NCBI GenBank assembly: GCA_030068075.1
Contig: CM057842.1
Span: 40,510,659-40,574,658 of the forward strand
DNA length: 64,000 bases
Reading direction: 5' to 3'
Origin: Paguma larvata
Lineage: Eukaryota > Chordata > Mammalia > Carnivora > Viverridae
In this document: piece by piece, positions 11,160 to 23,850 of the stretch
How positions within the stretch are numbered: the first letter of the stretch is position 1
Layout: every line of letters begins with the position of its first letter
Position numbers and translations under genes: made by a program
The notes under the pieces: generated by a model
Databases searched by the model: none
Seen by the model: only the letters and a program-made list of their open reading frames with translations
What the model was told of the DNA's origin: nothing

Positions 11160-12500
11160 TTGAAATTGCCCCAAAGTTATTGAATATTCTGGGCTTTTTT
11201 ATCATTTTCTTTTACTTTTTATTTTGGGACATTTCCATTGATAGCTCATCCCGATCATGATTCTTTCCTTGACTGTATTTAATTTACTAATGGGTCCGCC
11301 AAAGGCATTCTTCATTTCTTTTGCAGTGTTTTTGATTTCTAACCTTTTCTTAGAGTTTGTTTCTTAGACTTTTCATCGCTCTGCTGACAGTAATGTTGCA
11401 TGTTGTCTACTTCTTCCATTACAGCCCTTGACTTATTAATCATGCTTATTTTAAATTCCATATCTGATGATTCCAACATCTGAGACATATATCAGTCTTG
11501 TTCTGATGATTATTCTGTCTCTTCAGAATGTGTTCTTTATTCTTTTTTGTCATTGTAATATTCTATAGAGAGCTAAATTTGTAATATCGTGTAGAAGGCC
11601 AAACATGTCGTATTGGGTAATAGGAACTGAGCTAAATAGTCCTATCATGTGAAAATTTATGGGGAATTTCCCAAGAGGTAAGCTATATTCAATGCTAACT
11701 GTAGCTGCACTGTATCAGAGGCTTCAAATTCAGCTAATGACCTTGTTTTTGTCTCCCTTCTTGACTTAGCACTTCCTTAAGTACATCTTTTCAAAGAATG
11801 GCTTTGTTTTGCAGCTCTTCTAGTCATTGTCCACTGTCATTATACTGGGAACCTTTTTGGTGTGATGTGAAGGTGTAGGGGAAGGGGAGCTGGGTATAAT
11901 CCTCCAGTTAAATCTCAGTGTTCGAATGGAGCGATATCCCAGGGCCATAGCCTTCTTGGTACAGCTTTTCCGCCACTTCCCCATACTCCTCTCCCTGGCT
12001 GCAGCATTCCCAACCTATTTCCTCGATCCCTGTTTCTCCCCTCTTAGGTGAGAAAGGAAGGCTAAAGGGAGCTTGAGTGGGAGAATGCGCTGTCCACTTA
12101 CTAAAATAAACTTTTAGCAAACTGTTTGGAGAGTCACCCTTTCTTATCGGTAAAGGTCTGTTCTCTATCCAGATTACTCTTGCCTTCCTCACGCATGAGC
12201 CTTGAGGGAGTCTCTCCAGATCTTCACCGTGAGAAACAGGTGGGATTTCTAAATATAAAGCCCACCAAAGTGTTAGGGCCCCCATGACAGCAGCCCCCGT
12301 TTCCCAGTATTTTATCACAATTGCCATCTAAGTGTTCCTACAAATGTGGGGCTCCAGTGGCTTCTGAACCAGGTAAGCAGATTTCAAATATTCCTGTCTT
12401 GGGTGCACCCGATGAGTCCAAGAAAAGTCACTGATTTTCTGCTTGTTCAACTTTTTCTTGTTGTAAGCCAGATGTAGTGTCTAAGCTCTTTACATGTGGG
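11160..12500 (-). mobile_element. Old L1 LINE, reverse, 5' region
   Basis: Phrases such as atctgatgattccaacatct, tctcttcagaatgtgttctt and attgggtaataggaactgag are typical of reversed old mammalian L1. The reverse 139-codon frame at 12327-11908 falls inside it and is unlikely to be a host gene. Limits are approximate. Confidence 0.55.
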
Positions 12501-12544
12501 AGCTGAAACCAGAAGCCTAAGCTTCCTTAAAAATCAGGTTTAAA

Positions 12545-13016
12545 TATCCAAAGTATGGAAAGATCCCAAATGTCCATTGATGGATTAATGAATAAAGAAG
12601 ATGTAGTGTGTGTATGTGTGTGTATATATACACACACAATGGAGTATTACTCAGTAATCAAAAAGAATGAAATCTTGCCATTGGCAACTACGTGGATGGA
12701 GCTAGAGGGTATTATGCTAAGTGAAACTAGTCAGAGGAAGATAAATATCATATGACTTCACTCATATGAGGACTTTAAGATACAAAACAGATGAACATAA
12801 GGGAAGGGAAGCAAAAATAATATGAAAACAAGGAAGGGGACAAAACATAAGACTCTTAAATATGGAGAACAAACAGAAGGTTACTGGAGGGATTGTGGAG
12901 GGGGATGGGCTAAATGGGTAAGGGACATTAAGGAATCTACTCCTGAAATCATTGTCATACTATATGTTAAATAACTTGGATGCTAATTTAAAAACTAAAT
13001 TAAATTTTTAAAAAAG
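12545..13016 (+). mobile_element. Young 5'-truncated L1 3' end
   Basis: Starts in the last part of ORF2 (caatggagtattactcagta; aactacgtggatggagctag) and runs through the 3' untranslated region to an A-rich tail. A (TG)n/(TA)n run lies at about 12605-12640. Flanked by TCAGGTTTAAA at 12534-12544 and 13017-13027, a perfect 11-base target-site duplication. The truncated coding part cannot make an active protein. Confidence 0.92.
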
Positions 13017-13258
13017 TCAGGTTTAAAAAACAAGTCAGTTTTTTTTAAGGTTTAACATAAAATCTGTGCTCCATTGATGCTTGCTGTAGCCAACACAGAG
13101 TCAAGACTTGAACTTGAATGCTGCAGTGCTGCAGTATTGCTTGTGTTACTACAACATCAAGCACATGTAGAGCTGATAATCTAGGTGGATGTATTCCATT
13201 TGCTATCCGTTCTGAGTCTTGACAATTCTCTACTATCAATTTTTTAAGAACAGCAGGG

Positions 13259-13486
13259 GGGCGCCTGGGTGGCTCAGTCGGTTGGGCGGCCGACTTCCGC
13301 TCAGGTCACGATCTCACGGTCTGTGAGTTCGAGCCCCGCGTCGGGCTCTGTGCTGACGGCTCGGAGCCTGGAGCCTGCTTCCGATTCTGTGTCTCCCTCT
13401 CTCTCTGCCCTTCCCCTGTTCACGCTGTGCCTCTATGTCTCTCAAAAATAAATAAACATTAAAAAAAATTAAAAAAAAAAAAAAAA
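13259..13486 (+). mobile_element. Very young, complete CAN-SINE
   Basis: Near-consensus: head GCGCCTGGGTGGCTCAGTCG, B-box-like GAGTTCGAGCCCCGCGTCGG, CT linker, AATAAATAAACATT and a pure A run. Perfect 13-base target-site duplication AAGAACAGCAGGG at 13246-13258 and 13487-13499. Retained CpG sites also suggest a recent insertion. Confidence 0.97.
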
Positions 13487-13837
13487 AAGAACAGCAGGGT
13501 CCCTGTGCTACAAAACAGGTATATTTGAATAAGGAGAGAGGAATTTTACTAACTGGCCCACAGAAAGCTTAGCATTGAAAACTACGTATGTAATATCCAA
13601 ACAAGCCTACGAGAATGAAATCTTGTAATTCCTCCTTTCTCTCCTTGTGAGAAGAGAGGATAAGCATCAGAGTCAGTAGAAGCCAGCACTTTCTAATCCC
13701 GGAGATCAGAGCAGCTCTTTCAAAACAGTGACTTTCACGGTTGGTTTTGTGTTGTCTCTTCTCTATGTTTCTTTCCGCTACTCCCATTACCATACTCTCC
13801 AGAGCCAGTATAGAGCTCTGGATCCATAGTCACTTTC

Positions 13838-14245
13838 CTATACTGCCATAACCATGAATTACTGTGTATTTGGTGGCTTAAACAATACAATATTTTTACC
13901 TTACGATTCTGGGTTAAAATCATCGTATGTATAAAGCTGCATGTCTTCTAGAGGCTCTAAAGAAAAATCTTCTTCCACCCACTTTTTTTTTTTCATTTTT
14001 CGAGTTTCTATAGCCTGCCCACAATCCTTGGCTCATGGTCCCTTTCCTACTTCTTCAAAGCCAATTAAGTTGGACTGAACACTTCTCATACTGCCATCTC
14101 TTTGATTCTCCCTCTTCTGCCTCCCTCTCTTATTTTTAAAGACCCCTTCCCCTGATTTGTAGCCTTCATTCTCTTTTGCCCTGTAATCTAGCATATTTGG
14201 TTTTTGACAATTAGACTATGGACATCTTTGGGTAACCATTCTATC
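13838..14245 (-). mobile_element. MaLR (MLT1-type) LTR, reverse
   Basis: Reverse LTR landmarks are atttggtggcttaaacaata, then cacaatccttggctcatggt, then ttctgcctccctctcttatt. Diverged, with a short T run inserted at about 13985. It abuts the TAGA microsatellite. Confidence 0.7.
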
Positions 14246-14248
14246 TAT

Positions 14249-14280
<32 letters not shown>

Positions 14281-14281
14281 T
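14246..14281 (+). repeat. (TAGA)n microsatellite
   Basis: About eight TAGA units, mostly perfect. Confidence 0.92.
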
Positions 14282-14374
14282 TCCTCCTTCAGTACATAGT
14301 TGGTTGAATAGATGTAGAAGTTGTAAGATGGAAATAACATTACTAGAGATTACTAGATTACTAGATAATATGTA

Positions 14375-14440
14375 TGTTATCTTTATTTATATAAATATAT
14401 TAATATATATTATATATAAATATATATACATATATAAAAG
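14375..14440 (+). repeat. AT-rich simple repeat
   Basis: Irregular TATA/ATAT runs with no coding potential. Confidence 0.8.
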
Positions 14441-14735
14441 CAATTAATTTCTTAAGTTCGGCTAGTGACTATTGGACTAGAGGGAAGTCAGAATCCCAGG
14501 AAGCTGAATACATCCAAGAAAGTTACACACAGTTGGGTAATGCATAACTGGATAGGTATTGGATGAAGCAGGAAGTGACCTTCATAAAATAAAGAACATG
14601 GTTAGGAAAGAAGTCATGTGAAAGTCAGCAATGGAACTGACATTAATGGCCCAAATGTCATGTTAGTGAATAGTGAGATAAATGTGGCTAGGAAGAGTAC
14701 AGTACAATTCAGTTAATTCTTTAAAGTTACGGAAT

Positions 14736-14901
14736 GCAAGGGGCGCCTGGGTGGCTCAGTCTGTTAAGTGTCTGACTCGGTTTTGGCTCAGATCATGATC
14801 TCACGATTTGGTGAGTTCAAACCCTACATTGGGCTCTATGCTGGCAGTGGGGAGCCTGTTTGGGATTCGTTCTCTCTCCCTTTCTCTCTGCCCCACCCTG
14901 C

Positions 14902-14940
<39 letters not shown>

Positions 14941-14991
14941 CCCCCTCTCTCAAAATAAATAAATAAGTAAACTTTTAAAAATTAAAAAAAA
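14736..14991 (+). mobile_element. CAN-SINE, forward
   Basis: Complete copy with an extended CT linker (14898-14945). Target-site duplication TAAAGTTACGGAAT at 14722-14735 and TAAAGTCACGGAAT at 14992-15005, one mismatch apart. Confidence 0.95.
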
Positions 14992-15239
14992 TAAAGTCAC
15001 GGAATTCTGATTGAATGATCATTTAAAACAAATTCAAGTACAGGGTGTATGGATTGTCCTTGGGTTCAGAAAACACGTAGGGAATCAAGAGGGAATTTGT
15101 TGCAGCCATATCATACGACATTACCCTGTCGATAACATTAAATTGTTGAAGGAGAAGGAATTGGGAGCAGGAGCTGAGGGGAAGGAGAGGCTGGTCTGGG
15201 TGTGGCCCCTGCTGCTGGTCACCTGAAGTCTCCAGGCCC

Positions 15240-16236
<997 letters not shown>

Positions 16237-16784
16237 GTTAAATATCAGCAATTTCTTGTGGTTCACCATCAAAGATTTGTTGAGGTTCAGTTATTACTTA
16301 GGGCTGTGGGGGAGGAGGCAGAGGATCTTCCGTGATCAGAAAGTTGTTCTTTAAAATCACCACAAGAGGGTGGTAAGGAATTATGCTTTACATCTGCACG
16401 CCCACAGAATGGTTGTCTTTCTCTTCGCCCACCCACAAAAATAATTATTAAAATATAAGATGGAGCTTTGGAAAAATTTTTTTCTTTCTCATTTACATTT
16501 GTTAATCATATTTAAAATAGCATCGGTTGGCATCCACAGCGTATATTGGCTGATGGCTGGGCATCTTTAATGCAGAGACCACGAGTTATAAGCACATATC
16601 TCCATCTTCCATGTGTGCCCGTACATGCTTAAAATGCAACAGCTTCATACATAAATTATGAGCACCTCGTCACTGTCAAACTTCTAATCTGTGATGATGA
16701 ATTAAATAGAATTTTAAATGGATAAGTCTCTATTTTAAATCCATCTCCCCTTCTTGTTTATGAAATGAAATATTGAAGTGAATT

Positions 16785-16915
16785 GCAGGGAGTGGTCCTG
16801 TGGTTCGTGCTCCAGTGTTAGTCAGGCTCCTACTGTTTCCCGTTCCCAGTGACCTTGGTCAAATTGCTCAACTCAGCTGGGAGCTCAATTGTGTATTTAG
16901 AGGATTAAGCAGTGC
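16785..16915 (+). mobile_element. MIR relic, forward
   Basis: The phrases gagtggtcctgtggttcgtg and agtgaccttggtcaaattgc match the MIR core. The tail is lost. Surrounding 16237-16784 and 16916-17159 show nothing else nameable. Confidence 0.5.
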
Positions 16916-17159
16916 TGGGAGACATTTTGGAGTCAGACACACCCACCGTAACTTCCTAAGGCACTAATACTGTGTTCCTTTTGAATTAAAATGGAAATCT
17001 CCATTCTGCAAAGGGAAGGTCTCTGGGGCTTGATGTTTACTCCATCCTTCTTGTGTTGATTTCCCTTTGCTTTCTTCATTTTTCTTTATAACTGAAAAAT
17101 TTCCAAACTTTTTAGTAGGCATATTTTGAATTTCTCTAGAATGTTCTGACTGCTTTGTG

Positions 17160-17442
17160 CACCTGTGTGGGTGACTGTCTACCTGTGTGGGTCTATGTGC
17201 GCATTTCCATGAGTATATGTGAGTATATGTGTGTGTGCATTTGTGGTGTGTATGAGCGCTTGCGTAACACATTTGTATGCGTCTCTGTGTGAGTGTTGTT
17301 TCCGTGCGTCTGCACGTGTGCATTATGTAAGTGTGTGAATGCTGCGTGTGTGTGTGTGCGCGCACGCATGGACCTGCATTGTGTGGTATGCACCAGTGTA
17401 CTTGCATTTATATGTGTGATCATGGGATACGCATTTTAATGA
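17160..17442 (+). repeat. TG-rich alternating purine-pyrimidine tract (left part)
   Basis: Degenerate TG repeats with CG and CA interruptions, including a GTGTGTGTGTGCGCGCACGC run near 17347-17366. Reverse frames full of His-Thr pairs are artefacts of this composition. Confidence 0.85.
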
Positions 17443-17633
17443 GACGCACCTGGGTGGCTTAGTCAGTTGAGTATCTGACTTCGGCTCAGTTCATGATCTC
17501 TTGGTTTGTGGGTTCTGGTCCTGCATTGGGCTCTCTGCTCTCAGCACAGAGTCCTCTTTAGATCCTCTGTCCCCTTCACTCTCTCTCCCTCCCCTGCTCA
17601 CATTCTCTCTAACCTAAAAAAACAAAAACAAAA
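17443..17633 (+). mobile_element. CAN-SINE inserted in TG-rich tract
   Basis: The head gcacctgggtggcttagtca is diverged, the CT linker is shortened and the tail is AAAAAAACAAAAACAAAA. It separates two parts of the TG-rich tract. Confidence 0.9.
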
Positions 17634-17639
17634 GGTTAA

Positions 17640-17790
17640 ATTCATGAGTGATGTGTATGCACATGGTATGTGTGTTTGTACGTATGTATGTTCTTGATGT
17701 GTATGTGCATGCGTATTTGCCTATGTGTATTTGTGGTAGGGAGATTTCAAGTGGTATTTGGGGTGTGTGTGTGTCTGTGTGCACAAAAAA
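17640..17790 (+). repeat. TG-rich tract (right part)
   Basis: Continuation of the degenerate TG/TATG repeat beyond the SINE, ending in gtgtgtgtgtctgtgtgcac. Confidence 0.8.
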
Positions 17791-18419
17791 TAAGGAAAGA
17801 GACAAATTGGCTCTTGTCATGAGAATTCTGTTCATAGATGTTTTTCTCAGCCAAGACAACGTGGTGTGCTGCTTGCACCCATCTTCGAGTTCTACAAGGA
17901 GAGCCTCGGAAATCTAGTGGCCTGCTATTGCTTTGCCTCTTCCTTCTCTTCCTAGCACTTCGTTTCTCCGTATTATCTAAGAACCCATGTAAAGTCCCAC
18001 TAACCCTCCCCTTATTTGTCATTTCACCTGTGTGTAAGCTCTGTACTTGAAATTAAGAACACTTTAGAGTAAGAACGCAGGTGATTTATCAGGATATAAG
18101 AGCAGTGATTCGTGTATTTGTTTCTGTCACTGCATTGTTTGACTTTCTTGGGTAATTTACAGTTTCTGCTTTGGGTGATACCACAGAAGCTTTTGAGTTT
18201 CTTGAGAAAAGAGAGGTGTAAACTATCTTTTGAACTGATCTTTTCACTAATATGAGCTTTCATTAACCTTAGCAGATGCTTTAAAAAGAAGTATTTTAAG
18301 CTAATCTCCTTAAAGCTCGGTTTATGTCTGCTTTTAATGTAAACTCAGTATTTTTGTTTTTGCCAAAAATCCCAAAGTAGACTTTGCAAGTCTGTTTTCT
18401 TAGAAAGAGACAACTGCAG
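17791..18419. other. Unique non-coding sequence
   Basis: Frames under 95 codons occur on both strands and match nothing recognised. No repeat is seen. Confidence 0.45.
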
Positions 18420-18618
18420 AGACTCCTGAGTGACTCCATCAGTTAAGCCTCTGACTTTGGCTCAGGTCATGATCTCACGGTTCCTAGGTTCAAGTTCCCT
18501 TTTGGGCTCTGTGCTGACAGCTCAGAGCTTGGAGCTGTTTCAGATTCTTTCTGTGTGTCTCTCTGTGCCCCTCCCCCCTCGTGTTCTGTCTCTCCCTCTC
18601 AAAAATAAATAAATATTT

Positions 18619-18652
<34 letters not shown>
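18420..18652 (+). mobile_element. CAN-SINE with (GA)n tail
   Basis: Diverged head (ctcctgagtgactccatcag), CT linker and AATAAATAAATATT, followed by a pure GA run at 18625-18652 that replaced the poly(A). Confidence 0.9.
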
Positions 18653-18656
<4 letters not shown>

Positions 18657-18939
18657 ACTCACCTTTGAGATTTGTCGTGAAAATGTGCTCAACACTTAAT
18701 CATTTTTTCACTTTTTTACCTTGATTAGGTTAGTTTCCCCAATCAGCTTTACTAGGTTTAGAGTATTGTAAAAATAGCAAATGGTTTTGCAATAAGAGAA
18801 GTCCAAGGTCAAATCTGGGGTCAACAACACAAGTGAAACTCATGGTCTTTACAGCTATTTTATTCATGATGTCTTCTGAATATCTATAAAATTTTGGCCT
18901 GTTCTATACAATAGTCAAATAATATACTATTTTGCATCA

Positions 18940-19077
18940 TTCTTCTTCCTCTCCTTCTCCTTGTCCTTCTTCTCCTTCTCCTTCCCCTTCCCCTTCCCCT
19001 CTCCCCTTACCTCCTCCTCCTCCTCCTCCTCCTCCTCCTCCTCCTCCTCCTCCTCCTTCTCCTTCTTCTTCTTCTTC
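18940..19077 (+). repeat. Long pyrimidine tract (CTT/CTTCCC/TCC)n
   Basis: About 138 bases nearly free of purines on this strand. TTCTCC units grade into CTTCCC, then about fourteen TCC units, then TTC units. Such mirror-like tracts can form triplex (H-) DNA; that is inference. Confidence 0.93.
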
Positions 19078-20080
19078 AAAATAGCTTTGGCTTCTTTTTC
19101 ACTGTAACCTGTATGCCACTAAATTATACAGTTTTTTTGCCACATACTCATTGTCAATGAATTTTATAGAGGAAACTTTAAAAAATTGACAAATTTCAGA
19201 CAGATTATATTTGAAACATGCATAAGAATCAGAACACTTTAATTACATGTTATCCAAAATATTGAACTTTATTCTTCAAAAGAACACTAAAGCTACTGAC
19301 TTTAAAAGTATATAGACTACGTAAAAATGTTTAGCAATATTTTTCTGATAAATAATTTTTAATACTTATTGGCTTCATGAAAGATAAGATTTTGATATTG
19401 TCATGATGAGATATTGCTTAGCGACCACAAGTTTCTAGAGATGGCCAAGATTCTTAAATTACTGTAATTACTCCAAAGAAGCATAGAAGTTCAGGTCTTC
19501 TTTTAACTCATATTCAGTAGGAATATGAGCTATGCCTTTGAAGGAGATGCTGGCAGATTATGTAACTATTTAACAATGTCAAAACCAAGAGTCAGAAATA
19601 TGAATGACATGGTTAGGTCAACTGATCAACAGGATACCTCCATTGTCATGTTCTTGGTCCGTGGCTACTCTCTCTTCTCTGTTACTCTGATCCCAATTCA
19701 AGACTTATCAGTACACATTTCTTCTACTTTAGATTGATTCATCTTTCATCTCATTTCCTTCTTAACCGTACTTTGTGCCTTATAGCTAAGCTGCTAGTAT
19801 GAACTCTCCTACCTAAAAAGTTTAGGGGACAAGTCCCTGATCTATATGCATTTTTCAAACTCAGTTCAAGTCAATTGATGTTTGATCACTTTTTTATATG
19901 CAAAACACAGTTTCTGGCTCTGAAGATCCACCATGACAATTCTCTTCCCTATACCTAATATAAGCCCTTAGGGGTAACCAGAAAAACTAAAAGATCTGTC
20001 ACTTATAATGAATTATCTCACCATAAGACTCAGCTGTTTAGTGTAGTACAAATGCAAAAATAAAAACACAAAAAATTAAT
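19078..20080. other. Unique non-coding sequence
   Basis: About 1 kb without a nameable repeat or gene. A 70-codon forward frame at 19525-19737 is unrecognised. Confidence 0.45.
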
Positions 20081-20277
20081 TTTTAAATGTTTATTGTTGA
20101 GAGAGAGAGAGACAGAGCATAAGTGGGGGAGGGGCAGAGAGAGAGGGAGACACAGAATCTGAAGCAGGCTCCAGGCTCTGAGCGCAGAGCACGACACGGG
20201 GCTCAAACTCTTGAACCATGAAATCATGACCTGAGCCAAAGTCGGACCTTTAACCAACTGAGTCACCCAGGTGCCCC
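20081..20277 (-). mobile_element. CAN-SINE, reverse
   Basis: Tail TTTTTAAATGTTTATTG on the left, GA-rich linker, and head ending AACTGAGTCACCCAGGTGCC on the right. The frame across it is a SINE artefact. Confidence 0.93.
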
Positions 20278-21449
20278 AAACAAAATGCTTTTAATAAAAG
20301 CAAAAACTCCCCGTTGATGTCACTGCTCTGAGATGACCTGTCTTACTGTTTCATCACATGGATTAGCGGATCAAAACAAGAGCAATAGTAAATTAGTCGA
20401 TGCTGTATGTTTTTTGTTCATCTACTCATCAGTAATTCTACACAGTCATTACTGAGTCCAGCTGGGACCAAAACCTTGTGTCATACTGAGTTCACTTCTT
20501 AAAGACCCATGCAATCTTCTCTAACTCAGATTCAGTCTTGTACTTTAAAAATGGAAAGAGCAGTGGGGAATTCTAGTAGAAGATACAAAAATAAGGTTGG
20601 ATAGCATTCCTGATTGCAGAAATGTTGTGGGTAAGACAGATGCATTCAGTGTTACCAATAAAGTACAGAGAAAGGTGTGAAAAAACCCATGGCTTCTTAC
20701 TACATACCCGGGCACCTGGGCTTTTCCTCTCTTTTTCCAGACCTACATCAGCCATATTCTCTTTATGCCATTTACCTCCAACCCATTTTATTTAGTAAAC
20801 ATCTGTTGAACAGCTATCAAATCCCAGAAGCTGTAAGTTTTAGGCGGCAGCTATTCGAGTCTGCTGAATAATAATACGTAATAAATAGTTGAGATCAACA
20901 ACTGAATGAAAAGCTAAATGAAAGAATGAAGAGTTTTTCCAACATGGAAATATTCTCCTTTTTCCCTTTCACTGATTTCTGGATGTAGCTTCCATTTGTA
21001 GGTCCACAGGTGCACCTTTCGCTGATGCTGCCATTCATTCTGGTTGACTCAGGACTGTCTCCGCCTATGCAGCACTCGGCTACCTGTTCACTGTCATCTT
21101 GGGGTCTTCTGCATCTCTGCTTGCCTGGGCCCTTGCTATTTGCTAGCTCCCTTCTGCTGAGCTGAAATTCTATGCCAGGATCTTCCTGACCAAATGATTG
21201 TGCAGTCTCCAGAGTTATTCAAATTTACAGCACAACATATAAGACGCTGAACCACTTGTTTATTTAATCATCCATTTTTTTTTCCTCAAGAAAAAACAAT
21301 GGTCATCTACCAAGTTCTAGGCCAGGCTACACAAAGAGAGTCCCATATTCAGTAAAAAGCATTTCTTACCCAGAAAATGAACAGAATGACAAAATCTGAT
21401 AACTACCAAAAGACAGCCTAGCATGAGCACAAAAGCCCTATATTATATT
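20278..21449. other. Unique non-coding sequence
   Basis: No gene supported. 20780-20870 vaguely recalls an L2 end (gtaaacatctgttgaacagc), too weak to call. Confidence 0.4.
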
Positions 21450-21462
21450 AAAACCCATTCCT

Positions 21463-21629
21463 GGGACACCTGGGTAGCTCAGTTGGTTAAGCATCTGACT
21501 TCAGCTCAGGTCATGATTCACGGTTCCTAAGTTCAAGCTCCACACCGGCTCTGTGCTGACAGCTCGGAGCCTGGAGCCTGCTTCAGATTCTGTGTGTGTG
21601 TGTCTCTCTCTACCCCTCCCGTGCTCACA

Positions 21630-21665
<36 letters not shown>

Positions 21666-21693
21666 AATCAACATTAAAAATTAAAACAAAAAC
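21463..21693 (+). mobile_element. CAN-SINE, forward
   Basis: Complete copy with a TC run at about 21630-21662. Perfect 13-base target-site duplication AAAACCCATTCCT at 21450-21462 and 21694-21706. Confidence 0.96.
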
Positions 21694-21706
21694 AAAACCC
21701 ATTCCT

Positions 21707-23379
21707 AAAGTCTCCAAAGTGGCCTAAGTTTGAAAAGTATCCAATGCCTAATTTTTGATGATGTCAATGGATATTTGCTAAAGACCATTCTATTTTTTAG
21801 TTTGGTGAAATCTGTTAAGTCAATATAGATTAAACTGCATCAAACAAAGAGATGGCATCAACTAGAACTGCAAGAATAAAAAACAGAAGTGGTAATTTAT
21901 AACCTAAATGAACTCAAACTAAGCTAATAGCCCTGATATACAGAAAATTCTAGAAAACCTGTTTAAAAGGAAGCTAATAGTTATTCTAATGAGTTTGCCA
22001 TCCTTTAAAATGGTGCCTCTGAACTGATAACACATGCTTTAAAAGTTTGCTTTCCTCAGTTGGGTTCACAGAACTCTGTTGAGTGGGTAGTGCCCCGCGA
22101 AAGGTCACTCCAGCTATTGCCACATGATCATAAACTCCAAATGAGTGCCTTCTAAATGAGTGAAATTTTACTGCAAAATAATTCTGTTCATTTCTGCCAG
22201 GCTCTGTGAATGCTTTGAAAAATTTCAGGAACCCAATCCTCATAAGCTACTAGGAACTGAACTTCATTATACAGTTATGGTCACCAATTTTTCCTGGGAA
22301 TGACATATAAAACCTCTCATCTGAGCAAAACGAGGCAGATTAATGTTGCATAAAACATATACAGTCTGGATTACAAAATCAGAAAAGCTGTCTCTTGGAT
22401 AGAAAAGCCATCCCTCTTTAGATGTCTGTAATTACAAGACCAATTTCCCCATGGCCTAATATTTCTTACCCTTTCAAAAGGCAAATTCTACATAAAAGAA
22501 ATAAACCTTGGGATAGGGAAACTTTAGTAAACTCCTGCTGATTAGGAAAAATAAATAACAAATTATAATTTTTGATGACCTCAATTGCAAATGCATATTT
22601 TATCTTCCAAACCTCGGTAAAGTTTGTCTCATAAAGGTTCTCAAAATATATTGTTAAGAGATTCATTGGACTTGAAAAATTAAAATCGATTTCAGGAAAT
22701 AATAATTTTAAAGTAAAATGTTGTAAATGGTTGATACATTTAGACTCTAAGCGTCCACACCGGAGGCTTGCTGCAATGGAATACTTGCTGGTCACCCATC
22801 TCCTCGTCTTCTCCTTGTCTTCTGCTATTCATCCCTCGATCCTTTTTAAATGTAGTTTTTATCCTGTCACTCACCTACTAAAACTCTTTCAACTCTACTG
22901 GAGGGGCATATTCTGAGCTTCTACTTATGTGCTTAACATATCTTTCCAGAGAGAGAATTGGTCTGTGTGATCAACCCTGAAGGGGCGAAAAGGGTAAGTA
23001 TAGACAATAAGGGGTTGCGTCCTATTTGGAATCCACACATGCTGACAGGCTACTGCAGCCTAGGCTTTTCCAGTCCCCAGGAGGAGGATAACTGGAGGGG
23101 GTGTGCCCGACAATGGCATTAGTAGCCTCCTCCCCCTGCTCAACTCCCTCTCTGGGGAGGTGCTAACAAGCATGTAAATGCTCCCTGCAGGCAAGAAGCT
23201 GTAGGGGGGTGAAGAGGCTGCAAGTCTTCAAAAACCCACAAATTGGATTATCAATTGCTAAATAATCAGGAGCTGGTCATTGTAATAAACCGTGCCTTGA
23301 GGCACAGAGTTCAAATGCCACTCAAAGCAGAAGTGAAGAAAGTGTTCCAGGATGCATTCCTTTTGAGAGGCTGCATTAC
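21707..23379. other. Unique non-coding sequence
   Basis: No convincing gene. A 109-codon reverse frame at 22795-22466 is unrecognised. A stretch near 22857-22900 (tcactcacctactaaaactc) may be a tiny L2 piece. Confidence 0.45.
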
Positions 23380-23605
23380 GTAGCGTGAAGAGCATAGACA
23401 GCATTAGCACACCCACCGTTAGGGTTTGAGTCTCAGCTGCAGCTCCAACCAGCTCTTGGGCCCTGGACACGTTATTTAAATGAGGCTACTTTTTAGTTTC
23501 CTCATCTATTTAATGTTAATAACAATGGTAGCTATATCATAGTGAATCTATAAAATGCTTAAAACAGAGCCTGGTGCATAGTAAGCAGCACATAATTATT
23601 CGATA
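23380..23605 (+). mobile_element. MIR relic, forward, near full length
   Basis: MIR landmarks in order: gtgaagagcatagacagc, gggtttgagtctcagctg, tagtttcctcatctattt and cctggtgcatagtaagca. Confidence 0.8.
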
Positions 23606-23619
23606 TCATTGGAAAATTT

Positions 23620-23850
23620 TTATTCAGCCTGTGCTTTATTACAGGGACTGTGCTAGATACTGGGGATAAACTGAGGAGAAATGCAGCTTTTCTTCCCTAT
23701 TTAGGCACTTTTGATACGGGATGGGAAGCCCTATGAAGGAGGAAGACAGGACGCTTTGGAAGCTCATAGTAGGGATGCTAAAACCAGGCCCTGAGGAAGA
23801 GAAAGGCAGGAAGGGATGGTCTGAGTGTGACTTGAAGGGCAGGCAGATTT
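23620..23850 (-). mobile_element. L2 LINE relic, reverse
   Basis: The order gggactgtgctagatactgg, then aaaccaggccctgaggaa, then gtgtgacttgaagggcag follows a reversed L2 3' region, heavily diverged. Confidence 0.5.

Noticed and set aside
11908..12327. 139-codon reverse frame as a host gene
   Set aside because: It falls in what looks like reversed old L1 5' sequence and matches no host protein I recognise.
13259..13330. tRNA-like sequences in SINE heads as possible tRNA genes
   Set aside because: Only the A- and B-box-like parts persist; there is no cloverleaf or discriminator end, and they continue into SINE linkers and tails.
13269..13451. Open frame starting MAQSVGRPTSAQV, with similar frames in other SINEs (30137-30322, 44355-44561, 48517-48768)
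   Set aside because: It lies within CAN-SINE heads and linkers; similar frames recur wherever the SINE occurs and are not host proteins.
16964..17423. Reverse frames rich in His-Thr pairs (147 and 76 codons)
   Set aside because: Produced by the TG-rich repeat on the other strand.
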